Below, one piece after another: positions 20,277 through 31,337 of a stretch of 64,000 nt of DNA. The notes under the pieces were generated by a model that did not search any database, had not been told where the DNA came from, and saw nothing but the letters and a program-made list of their open reading frames with translations. The DNA comes from Phytopythium helicoides. Lineage: Eukaryota; Oomycota; Peronosporomycetes; Pythiales; Pythiaceae. The DNA lies in NCBI GenBank assembly GCA_024867545.1, contig JANFNE010000026.1, positions 496,001 to 560,000 of the forward strand, read 5' to 3'. How positions within the stretch are numbered: the stretch's first letter is position 1; every line of letters begins with the position of its first letter. Position numbers and translations under genes: made by a program.

Positions 20277-21382
20277 GAGGAGCAGCGAGAGAGCAGCGAG
20301 AGAGCAGCGCGGATGGCGGCTGGAGATGATGGAGTGACGTACGTTGACGTAGCTGTTCGCGCGGATTCGTACTTTGGCGAAGTGATTGTGATTGAAGTTT
20401 TGACCTGTCAGAGGTGATTGTATTGGGTGATGGAGGGTTTGATATAGCAGTGTGGGGTGTATATAAGGAGGGAGGTGTTTTGAGTGGAGGAGGTAGGGGT
20501 ATACAATTTTCAAGTGATGCGGTTGTGCGGGGGTTTCGATGTCCGCACCAAGTTGCAGCCATTTATATGTTTGTTTTTGCTCTGAGAAATTTGTGTTCGT
20601 TGAGCCGAGAGACGGTTAGCATCTCCCTCGACAAGGACGGGATTGCGCGTATGCGTATCCAAACCTCTATGGTTGGTTTAAGCTCTGCCCTCGCGGCATC
20701 CCAACCCATTTTTTTGCATTCGCTGCCTTGCTTGGGGGCGGATTGCGTCCAAATACCTAGCTGGTCTCCTTTCTTCAGCTTTTGAATGTCCAGAGTTCGC
20801 CTTCAGTACGCGTGCCAACGTCATAGGACGATTTGCTCAACTTCGCAACAGTAGTCATGTGAACGGGGAGCCAAGTGCAGCGAAGTACCTTCTTTCGTGT
20901 TGGACCCTTCGAGTGAGAGAAGTTGCGGCAAGAGGCCATCAAGCAAATTGCGTTCGTCTAGATCATCACTTCTGCTAGCTGCCGTCCACGACTTGGTGCC
21001 CGAGGACTTGCAGTCGCTTTTCCTGCATCGCACGCGTCCAGCAAGCCAACGCTTTTGAAAGAGAGTTGCCAGCTGTGAAACGAGATTGTCAGTTGTCAAG
21101 GCAATGAGTAATTACCCTACTCACTTTTGTGCATCCCAGTAGTCCTTGCAACATACAAATCACAAGTAAAACGCGCTCACTTCACTCCAAGCCACCAAAG
21201 TGTTCGTCTGGGTTCACTCCATGTTGAAACACCCGATCCGGAACGGAAACGCACGCCAACCCGCTGGCACTCGCCGCACTTCCGCCGCTCCCACGCGCCT
21301 CCAGACGCCTCCAGACACCTGCAGGAGGCTGTAGACGCTCCATAACCACAGACGACAGCTGCATAGAGAGCTCCGGGGCGAA
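20277..21382. other. Intergenic region between LarE-like gene and PARP paralogue 1
   Basis: The interval holds both upstream regions of a divergent gene pair. Two minus-strand open segments in the same frame, 21099-20821 (92 codons) and 20793-20563 (about 76 codons, starting QKLKKGDQLGIWTQSAPK), are separated by two stops. They may be remains of a gene or an unrecognised spliced gene, but no motif is recognised and no good splice was found. Confidence 0.3.
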
Positions 21383-24300
21383 ATGGCAGTGGTGGGCAAG
21401 CGAAAATGGGCGGAGGAGGACTGGGATGTGGCAATGGCCGCCCAAACATTCGTGGCCGTGTTTGCGTCCACGGAGGTGGAGGAGAAGCAGCAGGAGGAGC
21501 CGCCCAAGCGCAAGCGGGGACGACCCAAGAAGACGGGCGCGCAGAAGAGCAAGAAGGCCAAGACGGAGGCTTCGACCAAGGGGAAGGGAGGGAAAAAGCC
21601 CACGAGGCGCTCGAGCAGGGCCAAGAGCGATGAAGCAGACGAGGAGAATGAGCAAGTTGAAGAGGAAGAGGAGCAAGTGGAGCAACCTGCTGAGCAGGAG
21701 AAGCCAGCTGCACCTATCGAGGAGTTTTGGCTTGCGCAGCTCCAGGACGACGTGACGGACAACATGCTGGATGACGACGACGCTATCGTGCGCGCTACAT
21801 GGCTCAACAAGCTGCCCGGAGGAAACGACCGCCAGTACGCGTTCGCTTATGACGAGCAGATTGACGTGCAGACCATCCTGTGCCACGTCTACCTGCGCGA
21901 GATGCCGGATGGGACGCTGGAGTTGACGCCAAAGTCCCTCGCGAGAGTGCAGCGCAGCCTTGCGCGGACCAAGGGCGAAGAGGTTGCTGAGGGCGAAGAA
22001 GAGGCCGACGATGAGCGCCCGCCTCCATCGCTATTCAAACGCCAGACACGGAGTCTCGGAGAGGGGGCAGAAAGTGGCAAAAAAGGCGGTCGCAGTGGTG
22101 GTGGGAAATCTGGCACCAAAAAGCTCAGTAAGCGCGAGGCAGCGCTCCATATCCCTCCGTTGTACACATCTGTGGACCTTGACAAGTACGAGGATCGAGA
22201 GATCCACGGCTCGCAGCCATACACTTCCTTTAAAGATGACGTGAGTACGGCGAACCGTGAGGTTATCCGGGCGGTGGTGACAAAGAACCACAAGCTGCTC
22301 AAGAAGCTTACGACTGACAAGAAGGTGTACAAAGAGCTGAGCTCATTCAATGCACCACAGAGCGTCGATGTGACTATGACAGCACTTCGATACGCAATTG
22401 ATGCAGATGACGTGACTGCTGCCGCCATGCTAGTCAACGCATCCAAGATTGAGAAAAAGGAGCTTGCACAAGACCCAGAAGTGGCTCTCCCGTCGCACTC
22501 GACGGGCAAGCATACAAGTGCGTTTAGCGACTACAATCGTCGAGCAATCAACGCGAGTCGCGGTGGAAAAGAAGGCAACAATGCTTTGCTAGAAGATGCA
22601 ACGTCGAAGTGGCCCTACCCGGCTCACGAGTTGTCTGGAGATTGCATCTGGAAGAGCCGGAACTCGAGCGCTCGCATGCTGACGCTACTGTTCCCCACTG
22701 GCGACTGGAACAAAGGCTACTACACCTTAATCAACATCGCCCACGCAGCTCGTCGCGGACTTTATCAACTCCTTTACAAGGTGGTTGAAACTCTTCATCG
22801 AAACGGCGGAAGTGGCTTCAACGAGCTGCATTACAAAGTACTTTCTTCCGATCCCGATGAAGAGCTGCCTCAGTTTCGTAGTGCCTCCGCGGTCAAGATG
22901 GCTCATCAGACACGGATTCGTCCAATCCATCTTGCCGCAATCAATCCCAACAAAAAGTACCTAGAGGCACTTTGGGAAACTTCTGGAAACGAGTTTGGGA
23001 GCATCAAAGATGACCAAGGGTTCGAGCCAATTCATTACGCTGCTGCATGTGAAGGAACCGCTCCTTTGGAGTTCTTGCTGGAGCACCGCTGTTCGTTGTT
23101 TGGTCGCACCAAAACACGTTTGACGCCTTTGATGTGCGCCATCACGGCATATCGCGAAGACAACTCTGTCCTCATTCTGGAACATGCCGAGAAAGAAGGG
23201 ACAGAGGTCCTTCAACAACTTGTGGCTGAACGAGGTACGAAGTCTCAGCAGCCAATTCACTATGCTGCCGCGCATGGATGCGCCAAGGTTCTTGAAAAGC
23301 TGCTTGCAAGTGGAGCAGATGCAAATGGCGTCTGCGCTGACAAAGCGACACCACTTTGCTTGGCGGCAAAGAGTGGCTCTTTTGAATGTGTGAAGATTCT
23401 TATCGCACACGGTGCGAAAGTGAATGCTGGAGATAAACTGAAGAAAACTCCGCTGATTCATGCCGTGAAGAACGGGCATACAACGATCGCGGCGTATCTG
23501 ATCAATTCAGGTGCCAATGTGAATGCCTTCGACACATCGGAAAACAGTGCAGTGCATTATGCTGCCAGCTATGGTTGGCTATCAAGTCTTGAGTTGCTAG
23601 CTGATGCCGGCGCGGACTTTTGGTCTCGCAATTGCTGGGGATTTGTACCCCTTGCTTGCGCGCTTCTCAAGCAACTGCAGGTATGTGCAGAGTTCATTTT
23701 TGAGCGCGATACTCAAAAGCAGTTCCTCGACTTCCGTGATCGCCAAGGACGCACAATGCTCTTTTTACAGACCAAACACTCAAAGAATCTGTCTCAGATC
23801 AAGTATCTGCTTGATAAGGGTTTGAATCCAAACATTTGTGACGCTGAAAATGAGTACCCGCTAGCTGCGATCATCTCGAGAGCAACAGAAGCCCTAAAAG
23901 ACGCAGCTGCCCCGAAAAAAGCTGACGAGTTGTCCTTCTATTTGAGCGCAGTGCGTCTACTGCTTGAGCATAAAGCAGCTCCACAATGCGACTTGCCTGT
24001 CCGAATTGCCCGAGATGCGGAGGGTGCTCAAGCCGATGCGTTGTTCCAGCCATTGCAAATCGCTATCCGCGGCAGACAACAAGAGATCTTCGAGCTTCTC
24101 TTGGTGGAGTTCAATGCAGATCCAAGTGCAAAATCATCCGATGGATCGGACGCGTGGATGACTGCGGCTTCTATCGGAGACGATGGGGATTTCTTCTTGA
24201 AAAAACTGATTGAGAGCTGCTCTAAAAAGAACAAGAAAACAATTGAACTCAGCGGGCGTCAGGGTATTGAAGGCAAGGAAAATTTTTTCCATGTTGTTGC

Positions 24301-27300
24301 AAGCAACAATCCGCTGCACTTCATTTCTCCCAAACTTATCACTCAAGTCGTTTCAAAATGTACCAATGCACTAGAGCTGATGGCAGCGAAGAATTCTCAG
24401 GGATTCAGTCCACTCATGCTATTGCTCATGAACGAGCGACCGGCTGCAACGGATGATCTGTCGATACCGAGTATGGCGGATAAGTTGGAGGATTACAAGA
24501 GTGCTGACAAAAAATACTCAAGCCTAGTAGGGCTGTTTGCCGAGTATACTGCAGACGTGGAGGCATTCATTCAGACAGTCAAAGCATCAGACGTCAAACA
24601 TTTGGCTGAAAAGTCAAAGAACCAATCAAGTGTTATTGAAGGCGAAGACAACGGCAATGCCGATTCTCAGACAGAGCATAGTAATTCTGGAAGTAATACT
24701 GGAAGTGACGACGGAGAAGACGATGACGAGGAGGAAGACGACGACAACGATGATGATGAAGAAGAAGACGAAGACGAAGATCGCCAAACTAACACTACGA
24801 CTGCCTTCGCTGACAAAGTCAATGATGCCGAGGGAGAAGTAGAGGGACCATCCGTTCAGATGACGTTCCAGACGGCTCTTCATCTTGCCGCCAACCGTAA
24901 ATTACGAGCTGATTCCCGCAACATACGTTTAAAGTGGTTTGGCGAAAACACTCTAGGCTTGCTATTCCACAAGCAGCCCGAGCTTTTGGATAAGGAACTC
25001 GTCAACTACCCGGATTTTACAAACTTTAAGACCCCGCTAGACTTTGCTGTCGATGCGGGTGATATTGACACAGTTCGTGTTTTGCTCACGAACAATGCCA
25101 ATCCGAACCATTCTTCAGTAAAGTGTGAGTCCTGCAAGATCGCATTCTTCACCAGTGGGCAAACCTCCGTACCCAAGTCGGCTCAGCCTTGCTCAAATCA
25201 TTGCGAAAAGAACCAGCTTGCTGAGACGGCATTGTACGCTGCCGTGAAGCTAAACCGCTCGGATATTGTTGGGGTTCTCCTGAAACATGGTGCGAATGTT
25301 GATTGTGTTGCAAAGGAGACCGGAAACACACCCTTGCACCTAGCACTCCAACACAATAATGCAGTCATCACAAGATCTCTGCTCAAGAGTGGCGCCAGCA
25401 TGGTTAAGCCTAATACTGCAGGTGCTCTTCCTCTCCATGTGGCTGTGCAGACACGAGCATCAACCATCGTGCCTGAAGAGATGCACAAAGGAGAGATCAA
25501 GTACACCAAGCTTTCAGGTGGTTCATCACCGAGTGGGTCAAGCTCCAAGAGTAGTCGCTCTGAGCCTGCAATTGTTGTCGCGCTCCGTGATCCTCGCGCC
25601 AAGACTGCTGTATTCTATGGCGATGGGTTTAACCGGACGCCAATTCACTTTGCTGCAGCAAACCGTGATCTAGCATTACTACGAGCCCTGGTTGATGCTG
25701 CCGCGGACAAAAAGAAAGCTGTCGAAATGCGGGATCATCTCAATCGCACTCCGCTCCATTACGCTGTAAACGCTGCCGTGATGAGTCCGGACGCTGCGTT
25801 TCATGTCGAGCGCTTCTTGCTACAGTGCGGCAGTGATGTGAATGCTCAGGACGAGTTTGGTCTCACGGCATTGCACTTTGCTTTGAAGAAAGTTGACCTC
25901 GCGTGGCAAATTCAGTACGATGAGGATGCCCGCGCACGGAAGAACGAAAACTCTGGGGCAAATGCTTCGCCTGATGACGACTATGAAGCCAACCCAGAAG
26001 TTTACGAGGCCACAAAGACGAAGAAATTCTTGGAGAAGCTTGCCAGAATCCCTGGGGAAGAGACAGATCCTGTTGAGACCCTCTCCAATCTTGTAGGCAC
26101 GCACGGCATCCGAGTGAATGCACAAGACGCTCTGGGTCGGACTCCATTACATCTTGCGGCTGCAACTGGGGCATTTGTTAGCGTTTCATCCTTGCTGTCA
26201 GTTCACAAGAATGACCGCGCCAAGCAAGAAGCCATGGAGTTGACAGACCACGAGTCAGTCACTCCATTAGGTTATGCTGTGTTAAATCTACGCCAGACGA
26301 CCATCATGACGCTTTTACAGAATCACGCAGACGTGTCTGGTAGGATTCAGGTCAAGGCAAAGGCGACTGATGGTGATGCGAGTGCGGCATCTGACGAAGA
26401 CAAGAAGAACAAAAAGAGTGTGAAGACACGCAGCTACTTCTATCATGCCGTGAGCCACTCGCTTACTGGAATTTGTCACATGCTGTTGAATGCCAAGTTC
26501 AGCCGTCGGCAAGCCATTGAAGACGCTGTACGCTGCGGAAAGTTCCAGCTCGCCAGTAATCTTATTGTTGGTACAGATTCTGGCTCCACAAACGCGTTAC
26601 TTGTGCAGACGAACGACAAGGGTGATACATTACTGCACGCTTTGGCCAAGGTTAAATCGCACTCGTTTGAAAAACTTGCGAGAGAGATCGCGTGGACATT
26701 GGTTGATGCTGGTGTTGGTGTTAGTGAACCGAATGAGGCTGGCAACACGGCTCTGCACTATGCTGCGCGCAATGGAAACATTCACCTCATGGACTTCCTG
26801 CTGCATAATGGATGCGACTTAAATGTTACCAATGAGCGTGGAGAGACACCATTACTCTACATGCTGAAGAAGGGCTGCAACTTGTCATTCGCCAAGGTCC
26901 TTGAGCTTCTTGAATATTTTGTGCACACGCGTACTGGACTAAACATGCACGCATGTGATAACGACGGAGCGAATATGCTTTCGGCGTTCCTAGATCGGTT
27001 TGTGAAAACTGTTGATAGTGAGATCAAGTTCTTTGAGTGGGTCGAGAAGATGCTAAAGGGCGGTGTTGACCCCAATAGTGCGTTTCAGTCGCAGAGCGAT
27101 ACAGAGAAAGACTTGTACAAGAACGCACAACTCTTGCCTTCGACTTCGTCGGCGGCCAAATGCAAGATTACACCCTTGATCCGAGTAGTCTACTCCAAGC
27201 ACGCTACGACGCGGTATAGCCTTCTGAGTCTGCTGCTACGTTACGGTGCTAATGTCACAGGGGCGGACGACCGCGGGAATTCGGTGCTGATGCACCTCGT

Positions 27301-29860
27301 GAGTAAGAATTTGTCACCCGAAGTCGACTTGATTCTTGGGAAAGTGAAGCTCGTGTCGGACCCGACTGATAAACTGCACGAGTCAGTGATGTCTGTCCAT
27401 GTGCCACCAGCTGATATTAAGCACGCGCTTGCCCAAACTAATGCGAATGGACAGACGGCGACGCACTTTGCTATTCAGCCACTCGAGTATGGGTCGTACG
27501 AGAACACCGCAATGCTTGGAACGCTCTTGGACCTTGGGGGAATACTAACCACCAAGGACAAACATGGGAGAACACCACTTGACTACTGCCGCGACCAGTC
27601 GTCTCGTTTCATGTTCCGCTTTTTGAAGCGTGAGTTTCCAGAGTTGGTCAAGAAGTACAAGGAAGACGCATTCTTTAGTGGTGTCGATAGTGATCAGGAT
27701 GAAGCAATGTTTGCTACCGCTCCAGACTACTCAGAAGATGCTCAGGCGTACTTGAAAGAATGCGAGGCAGCTGGTAAGATCAAGCGCAAACGTATCGAAC
27801 CGTCTGTAAACTCGAATTGCGACGTGAGTAAGGGGTCTCGGGTGTACATGCCTCCTGGTGGGAAGCCAAGCGAGGAGCTGGACGCACTGTTGACCAAGGT
27901 AGACGTGAAGAACGGGCGATTTGGACTCAATGTGTTTTACCGGCTTCAACTGGCGCACGATGAGATCCAGGGTGTTTTTGTGCTGTTTACGAACTGGGGT
28001 CGTATCGGCGAGGAAGGCAAGTTCCAGAATACGCCGTTCCATTCCGAGGAGGATGCAGTAAGCGAATTCAAGAAGGTCTTCAAGGCCAAGACCGGTAACG
28101 CGTGGGAGTCGCGAGGGCAATTTGTCAAGCACACGAAGAAGTACAACCTCGTGCAGCGCGAGGTACACCACACTACACTGGACAAGGAGATCACGATGTC
28201 GTTTGCAGAGGCCATGGAGTCAAGCGAGAAGGCTGTCGCGCCATCGTTCGCGCAGATCTCGAACCCCGAGGTTGCAGAAAAGAGTGTCCGCGAGATGCTT
28301 ACGGCTATCACGGACATTCGCAATTTGCAGCTTGCAGCAACGGAAGGCTGCCAGTTTAGTGACGACCTACCTTTGGCGAATCAGGATGAGATGAAACGCG
28401 CACTCGCCAAGCTGCAGGACATCCGGGAAGCTATCAAGGAGCGTGACGTGGTGAGCGAAGACTTACGCAAGGTGAGCGGCGATGTGACTGAAGCTGGCTC
28501 GGCAGCACTCGCAGATCTTTCGAGCAAGCACGAGAGCATGACGGAGCGTGTCAGCGAGATGAGCAGCCGATACTACGAGATCATGCCGTGCAATGAAGAC
28601 GCGTTTGGTGAATCGATCCGCGCCTTCAACTCTGTGGAGGATGTCGACAAGGAGATTGTGCGTTTGCGGCTGCTGATCGACATCATGGAGACGTATAAGA
28701 TTGTGCTTGGTGCGAAGCGGAAGCAGACTATCGTACATCCTCTAGATTACTGCTATGACGCACTGCAAGTGCGTGTGCTACCGCTTCCAGCATCAGCGAA
28801 CGAAGGGAAGCTGCTCGAGCGATACTTCTTCAACGGTATCCGACGCCACTCACGCGCTTCATACCGCATTTCAAACATCTTTGAGGTTGAGCGCCGCGGC
28901 GAGTCAGAGCGCTACCTGGCATTCCTGGATGACCATGAGAGTTTCAAGGCCCGACACTCGCACTTGCTGTGGCATGGCACACGACGCACCAACATGATGG
29001 GTATTCTGTCGCAAGGGCTGCGAATTGCGCCACCAGAGGCTCCGCACCAAGGATACGCCTATGGAAAAGGAGTGTACTTTGCCGATGTGTCGGCGAAGAG
29101 TGTTGACTACTGTGGATCTCCGTACAGTATCGAGTCGACGATAGAGAGTGAGCACCCGACGAAGTCGAAGAAGAAAACTCGGCGCACGGTGTTTTACATG
29201 CTACTGTGCGAAGTGACGCTGGGCGAGTCGAAGGAGCTTAGGGCACCAACGTTCTACGAGAATATCCCCGAGGGACTTGAGAGCGTTCGCGCGTTATCAC
29301 AGTACGCGCCAGACCCAGCAGGGTGTCTGGTGTCGCCGAAGGCTGGCACCGTATTGCACCTTGGAGAAGTGGGTGAGAGGGGCGTCAAGTATCCGCTCGA
29401 CACTCTGTGGGCGAAGACTGCACTGGAGCCGACGCCTACAGTCTGGTACTTGCGCAACCCCGTGTTCACGGCCGAGACGCAGGACACGCTGTCGGGGTTT
29501 GTCGACAAGTCCGAAGTCGGCGACACGGTCGAGTACACGGGCGAGGCTCCCGAGAAGAAACACTTTTTGACCTATGCATGGGACGACTTTAAGGTGACGC
29601 TGGAGCTGATGAGCAAGGTGCGTGACGCGGGTGAGAAGAAGCCGAGCGGTGCCTGCGACGCCATCGTTCGCGTGCGCATCGAGACGAACGGCTCCACGTA
29701 CTCCTACTCTGCGCAGCGGCTTCGCAACGCCTTTTTCCATTCGCGCGTGCCGCCCGAGTACGAGGTCGTGCGGCCCAACCTGCCCGCGTACGCCGAGTAC
29801 ATTGTCTACAACGAGGCCCAGGCCCGCATCCGCTACGTCGTCGAGGTCGAGCAGGTGTAG
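21383..29860 (+). CDS. Giant ankyrin-repeat poly(ADP-ribose) polymerase with WGR domain, paralogue 1
   Basis: One exon, 2,825 residues. Order: an AT-hook/NLS (RKRGRPKK, about 43-50) in a Lys-rich tail; a FWLAQLQDDVTDNM...QYAFAYDE...QTILCHV block (about 115-180) that may be a Tudor- or BAH-like reader; many ankyrin repeats (about 330-2090) broken by an Asp/Glu tract near 1110-1135; a WGR domain (about 2170-2255, VLFTNWGRIGEEG); a helical PARP regulatory domain (about 2290-2460); and the catalytic domain. The H-Y-E triad is present: His2531 in LLWHGT, Tyr2565 in GKGVYFAD, Glu2811 in YNEAQARIRY. The protein should transfer ADP-ribose from NAD+ to nuclear proteins, with WGR sensing DNA breaks as in PARP1/2. 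Tankyrases combine ankyrin repeats and PARP but lack WGR. Confidence 0.88.
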   Translation: MAVVGKRKWAEEDWDVAMAAQTFVAVFASTEVEEKQQEEPPKRKRGRPKKTGAQKSKKAKTEASTKGKGGKKPTRRSSRAKSDEADEENEQVEEEEEQVEQPAEQEKPAAPIEEFWLAQLQDDVTDNMLDDDDAIVRATWLNKLPGGNDRQYAFAYDEQIDVQTILCHVYLREMPDGTLELTPKSLARVQRSLARTKGEEVAEGEEEADDERPPPSLFKRQTRSLGEGAESGKKGGRSGGGKSGTKKLSKREAALHIPPLYTSVDLDKYEDREIHGSQPYTSFKDDVSTANREVIRAVVTKNHKLLKKLTTDKKVYKELSSFNAPQSVDVTMTALRYAIDADDVTAAAMLVNASKIEKKELAQDPEVALPSHSTGKHTSAFSDYNRRAINASRGGKEGNNALLEDATSKWPYPAHELSGDCIWKSRNSSARMLTLLFPTGDWNKGYYTLINIAHAARRGLYQLLYKVVETLHRNGGSGFNELHYKVLSSDPDEELPQFRSASAVKMAHQTRIRPIHLAAINPNKKYLEALWETSGNEFGSIKDDQGFEPIHYAAACEGTAPLEFLLEHRCSLFGRTKTRLTPLMCAITAYREDNSVLILEHAEKEGTEVLQQLVAERGTKSQQPIHYAAAHGCAKVLEKLLASGADANGVCADKATPLCLAAKSGSFECVKILIAHGAKVNAGDKLKKTPLIHAVKNGHTTIAAYLINSGANVNAFDTSENSAVHYAASYGWLSSLELLADAGADFWSRNCWGFVPLACALLKQLQVCAEFIFERDTQKQFLDFRDRQGRTMLFLQTKHSKNLSQIKYLLDKGLNPNICDAENEYPLAAIISRATEALKDAAAPKKADELSFYLSAVRLLLEHKAAPQCDLPVRIARDAEGAQADALFQPLQIAIRGRQQEIFELLLVEFNADPSAKSSDGSDAWMTAASIGDDGDFFLKKLIESCSKKNKKTIELSGRQGIEGKENFFHVVASNNPLHFISPKLITQVVSKCTNALELMAAKNSQGFSPLMLLLMNERPAATDDLSIPSMADKLEDYKSADKKYSSLVGLFAEYTADVEAFIQTVKASDVKHLAEKSKNQSSVIEGEDNGNADSQTEHSNSGSNTGSDDGEDDDEEEDDDNDDDEEEDEDEDRQTNTTTAFADKVNDAEGEVEGPSVQMTFQTALHLAANRKLRADSRNIRLKWFGENTLGLLFHKQPELLDKELVNYPDFTNFKTPLDFAVDAGDIDTVRVLLTNNANPNHSSVKCESCKIAFFTSGQTSVPKSAQPCSNHCEKNQLAETALYAAVKLNRSDIVGVLLKHGANVDCVAKETGNTPLHLALQHNNAVITRSLLKSGASMVKPNTAGALPLHVAVQTRASTIVPEEMHKGEIKYTKLSGGSSPSGSSSKSSRSEPAIVVALRDPRAKTAVFYGDGFNRTPIHFAAANRDLALLRALVDAAADKKKAVEMRDHLNRTPLHYAVNAAVMSPDAAFHVERFLLQCGSDVNAQDEFGLTALHFALKKVDLAWQIQYDEDARARKNENSGANASPDDDYEANPEVYEATKTKKFLEKLARIPGEETDPVETLSNLVGTHGIRVNAQDALGRTPLHLAAATGAFVSVSSLLSVHKNDRAKQEAMELTDHESVTPLGYAVLNLRQTTIMTLLQNHADVSGRIQVKAKATDGDASAASDEDKKNKKSVKTRSYFYHAVSHSLTGICHMLLNAKFSRRQAIEDAVRCGKFQLASNLIVGTDSGSTNALLVQTNDKGDTLLHALAKVKSHSFEKLAREIAWTLVDAGVGVSEPNEAGNTALHYAARNGNIHLMDFLLHNGCDLNVTNERGETPLLYMLKKGCNLSFAKVLELLEYFVHTRTGLNMHACDNDGANMLSAFLDRFVKTVDSEIKFFEWVEKMLKGGVDPNSAFQSQSDTEKDLYKNAQLLPSTSSAAKCKITPLIRVVYSKHATTRYSLLSLLLRYGANVTGADDRGNSVLMHLVSKNLSPEVDLILGKVKLVSDPTDKLHESVMSVHVPPADIKHALAQTNANGQTATHFAIQPLEYGSYENTAMLGTLLDLGGILTTKDKHGRTPLDYCRDQSSRFMFRFLKREFPELVKKYKEDAFFSGVDSDQDEAMFATAPDYSEDAQAYLKECEAAGKIKRKRIEPSVNSNCDVSKGSRVYMPPGGKPSEELDALLTKVDVKNGRFGLNVFYRLQLAHDEIQGVFVLFTNWGRIGEEGKFQNTPFHSEEDAVSEFKKVFKAKTGNAWESRGQFVKHTKKYNLVQREVHHTTLDKEITMSFAEAMESSEKAVAPSFAQISNPEVAEKSVREMLTAITDIRNLQLAATEGCQFSDDLPLANQDEMKRALAKLQDIREAIKERDVVSEDLRKVSGDVTEAGSAALADLSSKHESMTERVSEMSSRYYEIMPCNEDAFGESIRAFNSVEDVDKEIVRLRLLIDIMETYKIVLGAKRKQTIVHPLDYCYDALQVRVLPLPASANEGKLLERYFFNGIRRHSRASYRISNIFEVERRGESERYLAFLDDHESFKARHSHLLWHGTRRTNMMGILSQGLRIAPPEAPHQGYAYGKGVYFADVSAKSVDYCGSPYSIESTIESEHPTKSKKKTRRTVFYMLLCEVTLGESKELRAPTFYENIPEGLESVRALSQYAPDPAGCLVSPKAGTVLHLGEVGERGVKYPLDTLWAKTALEPTPTVWYLRNPVFTAETQDTLSGFVDKSEVGDTVEYTGEAPEKKHFLTYAWDDFKVTLELMSKVRDAGEKKPSGACDAIVRVRIETNGSTYSYSAQRLRNAFFHSRVPPEYEVVRPNLPAYAEYIVYNEAQARIRYVVEVEQV

Positions 29861-30143
29861 GAGTCAATTGCATACAAACACAAGAATCTGTGACGAAGGC
29901 GGTCGTGTTGAAGAGCATGTATCATTTCTACCGGTACGCTCACTGTCTTTTCCACCAATCACTGTCTATACCAACCACTCTCAATAGCAGCCCCTTCTGT
30001 ACCATCTTAATGTGTCCCGCTGTCCTCCACGGTACCTCCCGAGGTCCCTCGCTCCAGTCATTTCCGGCAGCCAGTGGCTGCTGGTTATTGACTGCAGAGC
30101 GCTCTCCGCCGCGCTGTAGATTCCGATTCTCGTCTGAATAAAC

Positions 30144-30851
<708 letters not shown>

Positions 30852-31337
30852 ATTATGAAGAGACCCCGTGACGGCGGCCGGCGGACGCGACTGCTGCTTC
30901 TGAGCTGCCTTGCTGCAGCTCAAAGCTGCTCGCTGCAGGTGCTGGGGCGTGACGCTCTTTTGCGGGTGTTGTGCCCTTCGCTGCCTGCCCGCCGGGCCCT
31001 TCCCGCCCGACCGCTGCTCCTCTTTGTAAAGGACGATAACACGGAAGTAAGGACTTGAATCGCTTGCTCATCAGCTCGCCGCCATCTCTTCTTCTGTATT
31101 TGCTGTGGAGCCTTCGTGAGGTGGTAGTTGATGCAGGGTATCGTCGTTCTCGAGAGCAGTCTGCAGGTCGAGCATTCATGCAGGCGTGTGCAGGTCTATT
31201 TCAGCTTTTTGCCATGCCAAGCAGCATGTTCAGCTCGTGACAACAGCATCCGCAATGCACCAAGTATAAATAGTGGCTTTCACGCTTTCCTGTAGGCAAA
31301 GCTTTGGTCTTCATCTCTTCTCCGAACCAACTCAGCC
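30852..31337. other. Intergenic region between RPS23 and the CFAP99-like gene
   Basis: 486 nt containing the RPS23 3' UTR and the next promoter. A TATA-like AAGTATAAATAG lies near 31261-31272, about 70 nt before the next start codon. No gene is seen. Confidence 0.45.

Noticed and set aside
24710..24785. Acidic GA-rich tract in PARP paralogue 1 as a separate microsatellite locus
   Set aside because: It is in frame and encodes an Asp/Glu linker within the protein, so it is treated as part of the gene.
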